A stretch of 64,000 bases of DNA from a virus. The translations under genes and the position numbers were made by a program. Below, piece after piece: positions 19,569 to 27,757 of this stretch. Position 1 is the first letter of the stretch. Each line of letters begins with the position of its first letter. The notes beneath the pieces were generated by a model. It was not told the DNA's origin. It did no database searches and saw nothing but the letters and a program-made list of their open reading frames with translations. The stretch covers positions 42,637 to 106,636 of the IMG/VR virus record IMGVR_UViG_3300043465_001492; one strand, given 5' to 3'.

Positions 19569-20408
19569 TTATCCTGCTATTGGTGGTGATGTTGGGGCAG
19601 GGGTGCCTGGGGCGCCATCACCAAGGTGAATATGTGTGAGCAATCCGCGAGCTCCAGCGAGAGCTCGCACATCTCCAGCTGCAATTAGTGCTCCACCTAA
19701 TATGTTTACAAGTGGTGTTGTCATATTTGTTACAGTTGAAAACATATTAGTTGGTCCAAGTGATGTTAGAGTTAACATTGATACACCATCAATTGCTGCA
19801 GTCATGCCGCCAATTGTAGCTGCACCGGCCGGAGCGGTCATACTTGCTCCAAGTAATGCTGTTGTACTACTCGAACCAGTATATATTCCAGTATATCCTC
19901 CAGCTACAGTTTCTTCAATGCTACCAACTACCATGCTTTTTATACCACCACCTCGTATAGTATTGTTTACTCCATTACCAATTATGCTGTCCTTTTTACC
20001 AGCAATATTTTCTGCCTTGTCGCCGAGCACTTCATTTTTGTATGCTCCGCCAACCTTTAAACGATATTGACCCTTAACAGTTTGACTCATGCTGCCATTG
20101 ACTTCAACATTGTAGTCGCCATTTACAGTTAAGTTTGCAGAACCATTTATGGTAATGTTTGCATTGCCTATAATTGATATAGAATCTTCACCACATACAG
20201 TTGTATAGCGATTTGATACAACAGTTACTGAAAGTGCGCCAGTTGCGTCAATTGTGCGGCATGTTCCAGACTTATGCTTTTCATGTATACGTTCATTGCC
20301 TAGCGTGTCATCAACCTCAAAGACATGTCCAGACCGCGTCTGCGTCACGTTGTTATACGGATAAACTGATTGATTTGTAGGAAATGGTTGATTATGTAAA
20401 CTTGGCAT
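19569..20408 (-). CDS. Baseplate central spike, gp5 C-terminal beta-helix as a separate protein
   Basis: 279 residues. Residues about 65-160 are the VxGxxxxxV-type octad repeats of a VgrG/gp5 triple-stranded beta-helix (ITINGSANLTVNGDYNVEVN, then VKGQYRLKVGGAYKNEVLGD). The C-terminus ends in THIHLGDGAPGTPAPTSPPI, as in gp45-type spike proteins, and could bind an ion at the tip. There is no OB or lysozyme domain, so this is only the C-terminal third of a T4-type gp5. The other parts are encoded at 21282-21917 and 20440-21243. Confidence 0.8.
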   Translation of the reverse strand: MPSLHNQPFPTNQSVYPYNNVTQTRSGHVFEVDDTLGNERIHEKHKSGTCRTIDATGALSVTVVSNRYTTVCGEDSISIIGNANITINGSANLTVNGDYNVEVNGSMSQTVKGQYRLKVGGAYKNEVLGDKAENIAGKKDSIIGNGVNNTIRGGGIKSMVVGSIEETVAGGYTGIYTGSSSTTALLGASMTAPAGAATIGGMTAAIDGVSMLTLTSLGPTNMFSTVTNMTTPLVNILGGALIAAGDVRALAGARGLLTHIHLGDGAPGTPAPTSPPIAG

Positions 20409-20439
20409 AACTTATATATTAGAAAAATGATTAATAGTT

Positions 20440-21243
20440 TTACCAGTTTGTATTATAGTTTCGAGTGTCTATGTGCGTAAAACCAGGATAACTGCCAAGC
20501 CCGCCAGTAAACTTACCATTTGCTCGCCATTTTACTAGTTTTGCATAGACTGTGCTTGCTGCAATTCCGGGAAACGAAATATCTAAAGCTTTAAACGTCA
20601 TATGTAGACTATTTGGCTTACCACCAACTTTAGCATTATATTCCGGATTGCGATAAGAACTAGTAATAGTGCAAGTTACGCCAAAATCATCACAAAGATC
20701 TTCGACAATTCGCAGTGTCGGCACAATGTTATTCCAATATTTGCTAGGAGGTGGAGAATTACTAACATTCCCTCTGGTCTTATTAAAGCTATTGATAAAA
20801 GTTTGTGCAGAAAATCTCCTAAAACCTTGTTTGTTAAACCAATCGGCAAATGATCCTTCTGGAGCTGCTGTTGGCGCAACATAGTCACGTTTTGATCCGC
20901 GCGCTCGCAATACATATGTTACTGGTCCAGACGTCTCTTTTTTAACAAATTTCTTAGTTGCTGAGTTACCTTCAGCAATTTTGTATTTTCCTGATACTGC
21001 TCCTCCCTCATATACTACCGCAATATAGTCTTGAGCTGTGTCTCTAATTATTATATCACCTTTATATAAAAGCTTAGGGTTTAAGACTCTTTCAAAATAT
21101 TTCCCGCCTTTTCCACTTGGCCAATTTGACCAACTATATAAACTACTGGTGTCGGCTGGAAAATCTTCATTTTCAATTTTAAAACTAGATTTCAAAAACT
21201 CATTTAGTTTTTGTGCACACCATTGATTTGAAACATTTGCCAT
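20440..21243 (-). CDS. M15-family D,D-peptidase of the baseplate hub
   Basis: 267 residues. The C-terminal half is an M15_3-type (VanY/D-Ala-D-Ala carboxypeptidase-like) domain. It has TSSYRNPEYNAKVGG, then SLHMTFKALDI, which supplies the SxH(x)4AxD zinc motif, and GFTHIDTR with the third zinc histidine. The N-terminal about 140 residues are unassigned. It lies exactly where the lysozyme domain sits inside T4 gp5, between the OB-fold and beta-helix genes. It is therefore likely to cut peptidoglycan peptides during tail penetration rather than in late lysis; the endolysin candidate is the amidase at 41643-42407. Confidence 0.8.
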   Translation of the reverse strand: MANVSNQWCAQKLNEFLKSSFKIENEDFPADTSSLYSWSNWPSGKGGKYFERVLNPKLLYKGDIIIRDTAQDYIAVVYEGGAVSGKYKIAEGNSATKKFVKKETSGPVTYVLRARGSKRDYVAPTAAPEGSFADWFNKQGFRRFSAQTFINSFNKTRGNVSNSPPPSKYWNNIVPTLRIVEDLCDDFGVTCTITSSYRNPEYNAKVGGKPNSLHMTFKALDISFPGIAASTVYAKLVKWRANGKFTGGLGSYPGFTHIDTRNYNTNW

Positions 21244-21281
21244 AGTTTATTATTTAATTTTCATTTAAACTATTTATTAGC

Positions 21282-21917
21282 TTATTGTGGCAAAGGTGGT
21301 AATAGCTCATCAGTGTTATTATCAACTGGTTCAGAGTCATCGAGGCCCGGTATGGGATCGTTGGTTCCGGAGACGCCGCTGCTTCGAGTCGAAGATGTAT
21401 TTTCGTCTGTTGATTCTGAAAGAACTTTGTTTACAAAATTATTTACCTCTGCTGAAGAATTTGTACTACTCTGTGCTTGTGGCGAACTCTCTCCATCAAG
21501 TGCAGATGTATTTGCTTGATTTGCTACCGGAGAATTTTCAACAAGTTGTGAAGTGTTTGTTGCCCCAGAATAGGCAATGCCGACAGAAGAACTGCTTGCA
21601 TCTCGTGGTATGTCGGCACCATTTACTGAAGCCACTCCAGGTATGCTTGCAAGTATTACTGGATCTTGTTGATCGGAATCTCTAAAAAAACCAAAAACCC
21701 AACTGCCAACCATAAGTCCGGTTGCTCCAGTACCAATTGAGGTATTTGACGCGCTGGTAATTGGTAATAATGGAGTAGCCCATGGCAAGTTTTCACTTGG
21801 TATGCTATTTACGTCATCGAGTTCATGATATTCATAGATACGAACCTGTACTCGACCAGCATTTAGCGGGTCTGCAATATTTTCTATGATTCCTGTAAAC
21901 CAATGTTCAATTTTCAT
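21282..21917 (-). CDS. 5: Baseplate hub gp5 N-terminal OB-fold protein
   Basis: 211 residues. The first about 100 match the T4 gp5 OB domain closely: HWFTGIIENIADPLNAGRVQ, then IPSENLPWATPLLPITSASN, SIGTGATGLMVGSWVFGFF and QDPVILASIPG. The remaining about 100 residues are Ser/Thr/Asn-rich and disordered-looking (ending DDSEPVDNNTDELLPPLPQ), a linker where T4 gp5 continues into lysozyme. It should bind the gp27 homologue, whose gene lies 4 nt upstream. Confidence 0.85.
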   Translation of the reverse strand: MKIEHWFTGIIENIADPLNAGRVQVRIYEYHELDDVNSIPSENLPWATPLLPITSASNTSIGTGATGLMVGSWVFGFFRDSDQQDPVILASIPGVASVNGADIPRDASSSSVGIAYSGATNTSQLVENSPVANQANTSALDGESSPQAQSSTNSSAEVNNFVNKVLSESTDENTSSTRSSGVSGTNDPIPGLDDSEPVDNNTDELLPPLPQ

Positions 21918-21921
21918 TTTA

Positions 21922-23511
21922 TTATTGTATCATATTTCCAGGTTGCCCTAGTGGTATTGGTGACGCACCAGATGGGGGTTGATCAGGCAATATATTCAGA
22001 TCTTCTTGCGCTGCTTGTGTATCTTGCACATCTTGTAAATTTGGCAATGGGACAGTATTATTTGGATTTGGATTAATATTTGGTGTAACTGCAACCTCAG
22101 ATGTAGATGTATTTGAAGGTATGTATATGCCATCGGCGCCACTTAAAGCCTCAACTCCTCCAATACGAACTAATTTTAATTTATTTGTATAGATACCATT
22201 TGAAAAAACATGAGCCGCCACAACAATCATAAACTCACCTGATACTACTGGATCAAGGTTGTCTTTACCTTGGCCAATGGTGCGTTCTCGTAATGTTTTT
22301 GGTATCTCCAATTTTAGTTTTACTCCTGGATTAAATGCAGTGTCTCCATACACTACAATTTCATGATTAATTTCGTTTAATCGCGCAATAAACGCATTTG
22401 CTATTGATATGTTAGGATATAGCGCATTAGTAACTGAATTACCTTTGCCATCTGGATTTATTGCAGTATTAATATGAACACTTGCGGTATTTGCAGAAGG
22501 AATATTATGCATCGTTGCATCTTCGACAATGGCGCCTTCTCTATTTTTTATTTTATATTTTTGAGGTGTCCAATCTTTAGTTGCTTTGCTTTTAAAATCT
22601 AAAGTATAATATGTCTTTGCCGTGTAGTCAGTTACGTTTAATCGACTAGCATATGCTCCAGCATTGGCAGAAGCAAGTCTATCAAATTTTATGTTTGATG
22701 ACATACTTAATATACGAGAGCGTTCTTCTATTGTATGTTTTGTTGTACCTGGAGTCTCTTCAGACTGTTGACGATACTTATATTTTGCTACAATAGCTCC
22801 AGCACTTAAACTTTTCCAGGAAGACAAAAATATTCTTTTTGGTTGGGTTATGTTACTATGAAGAAAGAATGGAGAGCCATTTTCTTCAAAACAACGCGAA
22901 CGTAACCATTCAGCTGCCTTTAGTGGTCGTTGTATGTTTATAATGCCTTCAAATTTAGTTGATACGTCTCCGTCAACATTAAATCCATCTTCTTTATTAA
23001 ATCCCAAATCTTCTATGAAAATAGTTTTAATATTTTCTGCAACAGTTTGATTCTTATCAACTACTCGGCAAATATTCATTAGACTACTACGATACGCAAA
23101 TTCTGAAATTGCCACGAGTGAGTATATTTGAGTATTTGGAAAATCAAGTGTTTTTGTATAATTTACATACTCTTTTACATAAAATGTTTGTTTTATTGCG
23201 TCACCCGCAATTAATGGATCTATTTCAACTTCAATAATTTCTTGACCACATATATCAAATGTATCAATGAAATTTTCATTATCTCGTATAGTTGCCGTAA
23301 ATGTAACTACCGGTGAAAATAATTCAGTCGTTATAGTAAATGAATCAACTAGGTTAAGGGCTTTTAAATCTTTCTTGACTCCTCTTGAATTTGTCATTAT
23401 CAATCTTTTAATTTCAAATGCGCCAGGTGTCTTTACGTCAGAATTATCTCCAGCATAGCCAGTCTTTGGTGTATTAATCGCTGGATTGTTTGCATTAGAC
23501 GTAGTTGCCAT
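21922..23511 (-). CDS. 27: Baseplate hub gp27-like protein
   Basis: About 529 residues from ATG 23511; an in-frame TTG two codons earlier overlaps the gp53 stop and is less likely. Recognisable hub features: FEIKRLIMTNSRGVKKDLKA, SFTITTELFSPVVTFTATIR, a helical TVAENIKTIFIEDLG segment, then RPLKAAEWLRSRCFEENGSP, where hub proteins of the gp27/gpD group carry their central domain. The C-terminal about 60 residues are proline/asparagine-rich. gp27 forms the trimeric hub between tail tube and gp5. It is tightly coupled to the OB gene downstream and gp53 upstream. Confidence 0.8.
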   Translation of the reverse strand: MATTSNANNPAINTPKTGYAGDNSDVKTPGAFEIKRLIMTNSRGVKKDLKALNLVDSFTITTELFSPVVTFTATIRDNENFIDTFDICGQEIIEVEIDPLIAGDAIKQTFYVKEYVNYTKTLDFPNTQIYSLVAISEFAYRSSLMNICRVVDKNQTVAENIKTIFIEDLGFNKEDGFNVDGDVSTKFEGIINIQRPLKAAEWLRSRCFEENGSPFFLHSNITQPKRIFLSSWKSLSAGAIVAKYKYRQQSEETPGTTKHTIEERSRILSMSSNIKFDRLASANAGAYASRLNVTDYTAKTYYTLDFKSKATKDWTPQKYKIKNREGAIVEDATMHNIPSANTASVHINTAINPDGKGNSVTNALYPNISIANAFIARLNEINHEIVVYGDTAFNPGVKLKLEIPKTLRERTIGQGKDNLDPVVSGEFMIVVAAHVFSNGIYTNKLKLVRIGGVEALSGADGIYIPSNTSTSEVAVTPNINPNPNNTVPLPNLQDVQDTQAAQEDLNILPDQPPSGASPIPLGQPGNMIQ

Positions 23512-23513
23512 AA

Positions 23514-24503
23514 TCAAAGAGTGTCATTTAAAACATTAAAATATTCGTCTGCAAAATCAGAGATAAAATCTGGGCGTATAACTTGTATGACTCGCTTACT
23601 TTCGTTTATTTCATTTTCGCTGTCATAAAATGATTTGTATTTTGGAATAACTACATTCTCATCAGTTAAGATATCATATGCAGAATGTATGACGCCAATT
23701 GGATCAACATATTCATATGCAGCATTGGCATAGTTGCTCCATCGATATTGTGGATCTGCCACGTTTAGCGTTTTCGTAGACACATATTGTTCTGGAGGTG
23801 TATTTGCTTCAATGTGTTCAGCATATCCAACTGGATCATATTTTAAAATTTGCGTATAAACTAAATTTATCCATTCTGTCTTTAATTCAGTTGGCATTGT
23901 GTCATCACATACAATTGTATAACTAAGATTGCTATTTTCTATAAATGCTTCTCTAGATATTTCTATTCTTGTGCCAGTGATATTAACTTTATGACAGTCA
24001 TATACGACTAATTGTTGGCGCCCGCTGTCATACTGCGCTATGCTTGAACGATACTCGCGATCTTGAGAAACAAATTTTAAGTATGGCAGATATTTTTCAT
24101 CAAGCGGTATGCATGACATGTCTAGTTTACCTCGGCCATTTAGATCAACTGTTGGATCAACAACAGGGACAATTGATATCGCAGAATATTTACCATATTC
24201 ACTCTCAATCATCTTTGTAAAATTTCTATAAGACAGCGGCCAAGACGACAAATAACCGTCGCGTAAAAAATTATTTATTATAAAAAATGTCCAATAATAC
24301 TGAATATCATCATAAAGTTTATGCGATACTATATCAGGTCTTTCTCCATCTTCTATTTCATAGTATGTGTAGAGTGCATTATCATCCTGTATCTTATTTG
24401 TGTTTATTACAACAGATCGTGTGATGTCTGTTAATTCAAATATAGACCCATCAGAAACCAGGTCATAATTTACTTTTGGATATTTTGCAAAAAAGTTTGG
24501 CAT
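23514..24503 (-). CDS. 53: Baseplate wedge gp53 homologue
   Basis: 329 residues. N-terminal FFAKYPKVNYDL, then YYEIEDGERPDIVSHKLYDD and YYWTFFIINNF are the gp53 (LysM-like wedge) signature. T4 gp53 is 196 residues, so this version carries about 130 extra C-terminal residues. gp53 joins neighbouring wedges around the hub. The 3' end lies 2 nt before the gp27-like ATG. Confidence 0.85.
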   Translation of the reverse strand: MPNFFAKYPKVNYDLVSDGSIFELTDITRSVVINTNKIQDDNALYTYYEIEDGERPDIVSHKLYDDIQYYWTFFIINNFLRDGYLSSWPLSYRNFTKMIESEYGKYSAISIVPVVDPTVDLNGRGKLDMSCIPLDEKYLPYLKFVSQDREYRSSIAQYDSGRQQLVVYDCHKVNITGTRIEISREAFIENSNLSYTIVCDDTMPTELKTEWINLVYTQILKYDPVGYAEHIEANTPPEQYVSTKTLNVADPQYRWSNYANAAYEYVDPIGVIHSAYDILTDENVVIPKYKSFYDSENEINESKRVIQVIRPDFISDFADEYFNVLNDTL

Positions 24504-24506
24504 ATA

Positions 24507-25247
24507 TTATTTAGGTATTGTGTTATATGTATACGCCTTTGTTTCCATAAAGGACACCTGTATAGTTGTTTCAAGCGGCGAACCGTCATCTCTCCACATA
24601 TTTGTAGATCCATTGTATGTAGTATTTACTTCAGTTAAATATGTCTCACCAATCTTTGGTAAATGATCTAAACTACTACTGCCACTCGTTTTAAACTCTA
24701 TTTTCCATTTTGGGGGATATTTTAATTGAAAACCAATTGATTCTGGATATAATCCTTCTCTAAAGGTCTTTACTATATTTTTTATTTTAGTACTTTCACT
24801 AGATGTTCGTGGTATGAGTTGAAATTGAAATGAAAATACACGCGTATTTGTAGAGGTAAATTCAGTTGTTATATTTTTATTTACCGTTGTTCCAGTGGCT
24901 ATACTTATTGCACTTTGAAGACCTTCATTTGCTCCAGTCATTGTAGTTATCCCTTGTACTAAAGTACCTATCGATGCTCCACTATATTCAGATTTTTTAT
25001 TTAAAAATTCATTAGCCAGTGCACTTTTTACTGATTCACCACTAAGGCCCCGAGTAGATACTGTTGATGCAATATTAGCTAAACTACCCCCTAAAAATCC
25101 GAGCTCAGTATTGTTGTATGTAGCACCATCACTAAATTGTAGCGATCCTGGAATCGGCAGTGCTATAACTTCGCTATTTCGTGCGGTACATTGAAAAAAT
25201 ACATATGGACGACTTGTGTTTGCGTCTTCTGGAAAATTAAGTGCCAT
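24507..25247 (-). CDS. 48: Baseplate tail-tube cap gp48-like protein
   Basis: 246 residues from the ATG at 25247. The C-terminal half fits gp48: TNTRVFSFQFQLIPRTSSES, YPPKWKIEF, then LPKIGETYLTEVNTTYNGS and a terminal TTIQVSFMETKAYT. T4 gp48 is 364 residues, so this is a shorter version. gp48 caps the hub and starts tube polymerisation. I reject an upstream in-frame ATG at 25304 because it would run into the divergent gp4 gene and its promoter. Confidence 0.75.
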   Translation of the reverse strand: MALNFPEDANTSRPYVFFQCTARNSEVIALPIPGSLQFSDGATYNNTELGFLGGSLANIASTVSTRGLSGESVKSALANEFLNKKSEYSGASIGTLVQGITTMTGANEGLQSAISIATGTTVNKNITTEFTSTNTRVFSFQFQLIPRTSSESTKIKNIVKTFREGLYPESIGFQLKYPPKWKIEFKTSGSSSLDHLPKIGETYLTEVNTTYNGSTNMWRDDGSPLETTIQVSFMETKAYTYNTIPK

Positions 25248-25259
25248 ATAAGTATTTAT
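25248..25259. promoter_or_regulatory. 12-bp divergent late promoter pair between two start codons
   Basis: The two ATGs (minus at 25247, plus at 25260) are separated by 12 bp. Together with the start codons the 18 bp are almost a perfect palindrome. On the minus strand TATAAATA precedes ATG by 5 nt; on the plus strand TATAAGTA precedes ATG by 5 nt. The two -10 elements overlap completely, so the two transcription complexes should exclude each other. Confidence 0.7.
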
Positions 25260-25715
25260 ATGAAACGTGGGCAATATTATAGTGGTAAGTATCGGCCAAT
25301 ACATCCAGGAAAATATGACGGTGACTATACTGCAATATGTTACCGATCACTTTGGGAACGTCAAGTATTTAAATGGTGTGATGAGAATATCAACGTTGTG
25401 AAATGGAGCAGTGAAGAAACAATTGTGCCCTATCGATGTAAAACTGATAATAAATTACATCGATATTTCGTAGACTTAAAAATACAATTTAAAACTGGTC
25501 AAACGTATCTCATCGAGATAAAGCCAAAGAAGCAAACTCAAGAACCAAAGGTGCGTACCCGAAAAACGAAAGCATACATTACTGAAGTGCTTACATATGT
25601 AAAAAATCAATCCAAATGGTGCGCCGCAACCGAGTATTGTGCAGATCGTGGCATGATTTTTGAAGTATGGACGGAAGACACCATAAAGGCGCTTGGTATA
25701 AAATTATTGACATAA
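25260..25715 (+). CDS. 4: Head completion protein gp4 homologue
   Basis: 151 residues, matching T4 gp4 (150). Conserved blocks: SGKYRPIHPGKYDGDYTAIC, YRSLWERQVFKWCDEN, VKWSSEETIVPYRC, LHRYFVDLKIQFK and YLIEIKPKKQT. The D and E-x-K residues in the last two blocks resemble a PD-(D/E)xK-type nuclease core. The protein is needed to finish filled heads before tail joining. It is the first gene of the plus-strand block. Start is ATG 25260; an upstream in-frame ATG lies inside the divergent gene. Confidence 0.9.
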   Translation: MKRGQYYSGKYRPIHPGKYDGDYTAICYRSLWERQVFKWCDENINVVKWSSEETIVPYRCKTDNKLHRYFVDLKIQFKTGQTYLIEIKPKKQTQEPKVRTRKTKAYITEVLTYVKNQSKWCAATEYCADRGMIFEVWTEDTIKALGIKLLT

Positions 25716-25723
25716 ATCTACAT

Positions 25724-25731
25724 TATAAATA
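25724..25731 (+). promoter_or_regulatory. Late promoter TATAAATA, leaderless geometry
   Basis: Exact octamer in the 21-bp gap, 5 nt before the ATG at 25737. Confidence 0.7.
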
Positions 25732-25736
25732 GATAT

Positions 25737-26321
25737 ATGCCATCTCTTTTTTCTAAAATTCAGTCTGATGCAGAAAAAACTGGATTCTTACCTCGTACAA
25801 AAGAATCCAGAGAATGGTTTTATCGTAAAATACGTACACTTACAAATGTATCTCCATCAAAAGTATTAAACGACGACTCATTGACAGTAAGAAACAGACC
25901 TCTTATTGGTCGTATGTTTATGTTTTTATATGATCCAAAATACAAAGAGACGCTGCCGTATTATGATAGATTTCCACTTATACTCATGGTAGGCCCAGCA
26001 AAAAAAGGATTCTATGGATTGAATCTACACTATCTTCCGCCTCGTCAACGCGCAATATTTTTTGATCGCCTGATGGATTATATGAACAACAATAAATTAG
26101 ATGAAACTACACGGTTTAAACTATCATATGATTTACTAAATGGCACATCAAAATTGCGTGCATACGCTCCATGTTTTAAACACTATTTGTATGCACACGT
26201 CACTTCTAAAACTGTTGAGGTGCTTCCAAAGGAATGGGAAACTGCACTTTTTCTACCAACTGATTCTTTCGTTGGCCAAAAGAATGCCTCAATCTGGCAA
26301 AAAACACGTACACTAATCTAA
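25737..26321 (+). CDS. Conserved T4-type phage protein, probable virion assembly role
   Basis: 194 residues. The central block (YYDRFPLILMVGP, then GFYGLNLHYLPPRQRAIFFD) is familiar from uncharacterised proteins in T4-type marine phages. The C-terminal half is helical, ending KEWETALFLPTDSF. It stands between head-completion gp4 and the tube-type protein, so late morphogenesis is likely. I cannot name it. Confidence 0.65.
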   Translation: MPSLFSKIQSDAEKTGFLPRTKESREWFYRKIRTLTNVSPSKVLNDDSLTVRNRPLIGRMFMFLYDPKYKETLPYYDRFPLILMVGPAKKGFYGLNLHYLPPRQRAIFFDRLMDYMNNNKLDETTRFKLSYDLLNGTSKLRAYAPCFKHYLYAHVTSKTVEVLPKEWETALFLPTDSFVGQKNASIWQKTRTLI

Positions 26322-26324
26322 ACT

Positions 26325-26852
26325 ATGTCATCTTCAATAAATGATTTTAAATCCGCAATAATGCGAAATGGGGGCTTAGCGCGTCCAAATAGATTTTCAG
26401 TAACATTTGCTAGTTTACCTGGTTCATCATCTGTATCAAGGGATATTTCATTTTTATGTGAGTCTGTTAATATACCTGGAAAACAAATTACAACATTAGA
26501 CTATGATATAGGCACTCGTCGTCCATTAAAAATACCAACCGGTTATATTGAAGATGATGTAACAATGACATTTATTTCAACTAATAATAACGCCATTAAA
26601 AAGGCGATAGATGAATGGATGAAAAAAATAATAAACATTGATTCCTATCTACTCGCTAAAGATCACCAAACTTACAAGGCTGATATTACTATTACGCAGC
26701 TAAACGAAAATGACGAAGAAATTCAAAACGTTAAATTGCAAAACGCATATCCAATAACTTTGAATTCTATTGAACTAGATAATAATGCTGAATCAACAAT
26801 ACAAAAAATATCTGTAGTATTTACATATGATAAATTAGATATTAAGAAATAA
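26325..26852 (+). CDS. Tail-tube-fold protein (gp19/gp54 family)
   Basis: 175 residues, close to T4 gp19 (163). N-terminal GGLARPNRFSVTF, then CESVNIPGKQI, YEVGF-equivalent PTGYIEDDVTMTFIS, IDEWMKKII and YPITLNSIELDNNAESTIQK follow the tail-tube pattern. T4 gp54 has the same fold, and this gene lies beside baseplate genes rather than a sheath gene, so a tube-initiator role cannot be excluded. Confidence 0.75.
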   Translation: MSSSINDFKSAIMRNGGLARPNRFSVTFASLPGSSSVSRDISFLCESVNIPGKQITTLDYDIGTRRPLKIPTGYIEDDVTMTFISTNNNAIKKAIDEWMKKIINIDSYLLAKDHQTYKADITITQLNENDEEIQNVKLQNAYPITLNSIELDNNAESTIQKISVVFTYDKLDIKK

Positions 26853-26876
26853 TTAAACAATAAATAACATTATATT

Positions 26877-27587
26877 ATGCCATTACCAATCCTAGAATCC
26901 CCAAAATATGTATTGACTGTACCATCTACATCACAGTCAATTGAATATCGTCCTTTTCTTGTAAAGGAAGAAAAAATATTGCTGCTCGCACAGGAGTCAA
27001 ACAGCTCATCAGAAATGATGTCCGCGATTAAAAACATTATACGAGCCTGTACATTCGGTGTCGTTGACCCAAACGATTTGACTTCGTTTGACTTAGAGTA
27101 TATTTTCTTAAAGTTACGAGCAAAGAGCGTAGGTGAAGTTAGCAATATCAAATGTAAGTGCGATCATTGTGAAACTTACAACGAGGTGTCTGTTAATATT
27201 GATGATATTGAAGTAACGTGGCCAGTTAAAGAAATTAGCAACAAAATTATGTTAACTGATAAAATTGGTGTGGTTTTAAGACATATACGTGTAAATGATA
27301 TGTCAACGATTATAAGCACATCTGAAGTTGATATGGACACAATAACAAATATGCTTATTGCTTCAATTGATTCAATCTTTGATGACAGTGGAGTGTATCC
27401 CTCAGCACAGTCGTCTCGCGAAGAGTTGCTAACATTTGTTAACAGCTTAAGCCGAGCTCAACTTAATAAAATTGAAGAGTATATATCAAACTCTCCTAAA
27501 CTACAACATAGTGTAAAATTTAATTGTACTGGTTGTAAGACTGACAATGATATTACACTTGTAGGCACACAAGCTTTTTTCGAATAG
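26877..27587 (+). CDS. 26: Baseplate hub assembly protein gp26 (T4_baseplate family)
   Basis: 236 residues (T4 gp26 has 208). N-terminal SIEYRPFLVKEEKILLLAQE, MMSAIKNIIRACTFG and FDLEYIFLKLRAKSVGE are the family core. A zinc-ribbon-like pair of CxxC motifs follows: CKCDHC near residue 100 and CTGC near residue 222. AATAAATA lies 10 nt before the ATG. The last codons are GCT TTT TTC GAA TAG and contain the slippery heptamer T-TTT-TTC, which would fuse this protein to the gp51-like product. Confidence 0.85.
   Translation: MPLPILESPKYVLTVPSTSQSIEYRPFLVKEEKILLLAQESNSSSEMMSAIKNIIRACTFGVVDPNDLTSFDLEYIFLKLRAKSVGEVSNIKCKCDHCETYNEVSVNIDDIEVTWPVKEISNKIMLTDKIGVVLRHIRVNDMSTIISTSEVDMDTITNMLIASIDSIFDDSGVYPSAQSSREELLTFVNSLSRAQLNKIEEYISNSPKLQHSVKFNCTGCKTDNDITLVGTQAFFE
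27575..27581 (+). promoter_or_regulatory. Putative -1 ribosomal frameshift site TTTTTTC
   Basis: In the gp26 zero frame the bases read T-TTT-TTC, a canonical X-XXY-YYZ slippery heptamer, two codons before the gp26 stop. A -1 shift continues for 58 codons (27581-27757) and encodes RIALSHESLTNYYQTNFALM and onward into the gp51-like sequence. I see no strong stem-loop 5-9 nt downstream. Confidence 0.55.
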
Positions 27588-27637
27588 CCCTCTCGCATGA
27601 ATCGTTGACTAATTACTATCAAACAAACTTTGCACTC

Positions 27638-27757
27638 ATGCAACATCACAAATATAGTTTAACTGAATTAGACACGATGATACCATGGGAGAGGGAAATT
27701 TATATTGCAATGCTAATAAAACACATAAGAGAAGAAGAAGAAAAACGTAAAAAATGA
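27638..27757 (+). CDS. 51: gp51-like hub assembly protein; also readable as a frameshift extension of gp26
   Basis: As a free gene this starts at ATG 27638 and gives 39 residues (MQHHKYSLTELDTMIPWERE onward, ending in an E/K-rich helix). The same frame is open upstream to 27581, adding 19 sensible residues (RIALSHESLTNYYQTNFAL) that have no start codon, which is why frameshifting from gp26 is attractive; the fusion would be 293 residues. T4 also places 51 near 26. The stop overlaps the next ATG (ATGA), so tape-measure translation is probably coupled. Confidence 0.65.
   Translation: MQHHKYSLTELDTMIPWEREIYIAMLIKHIREEEEKRKK

Noticed and set aside
25245-25304. Longer N-terminus for the gp48-like protein from an ATG at 25304
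   Set aside because: It would overlap the gp4 gene on the opposite strand and place the late promoter inside the coding region.
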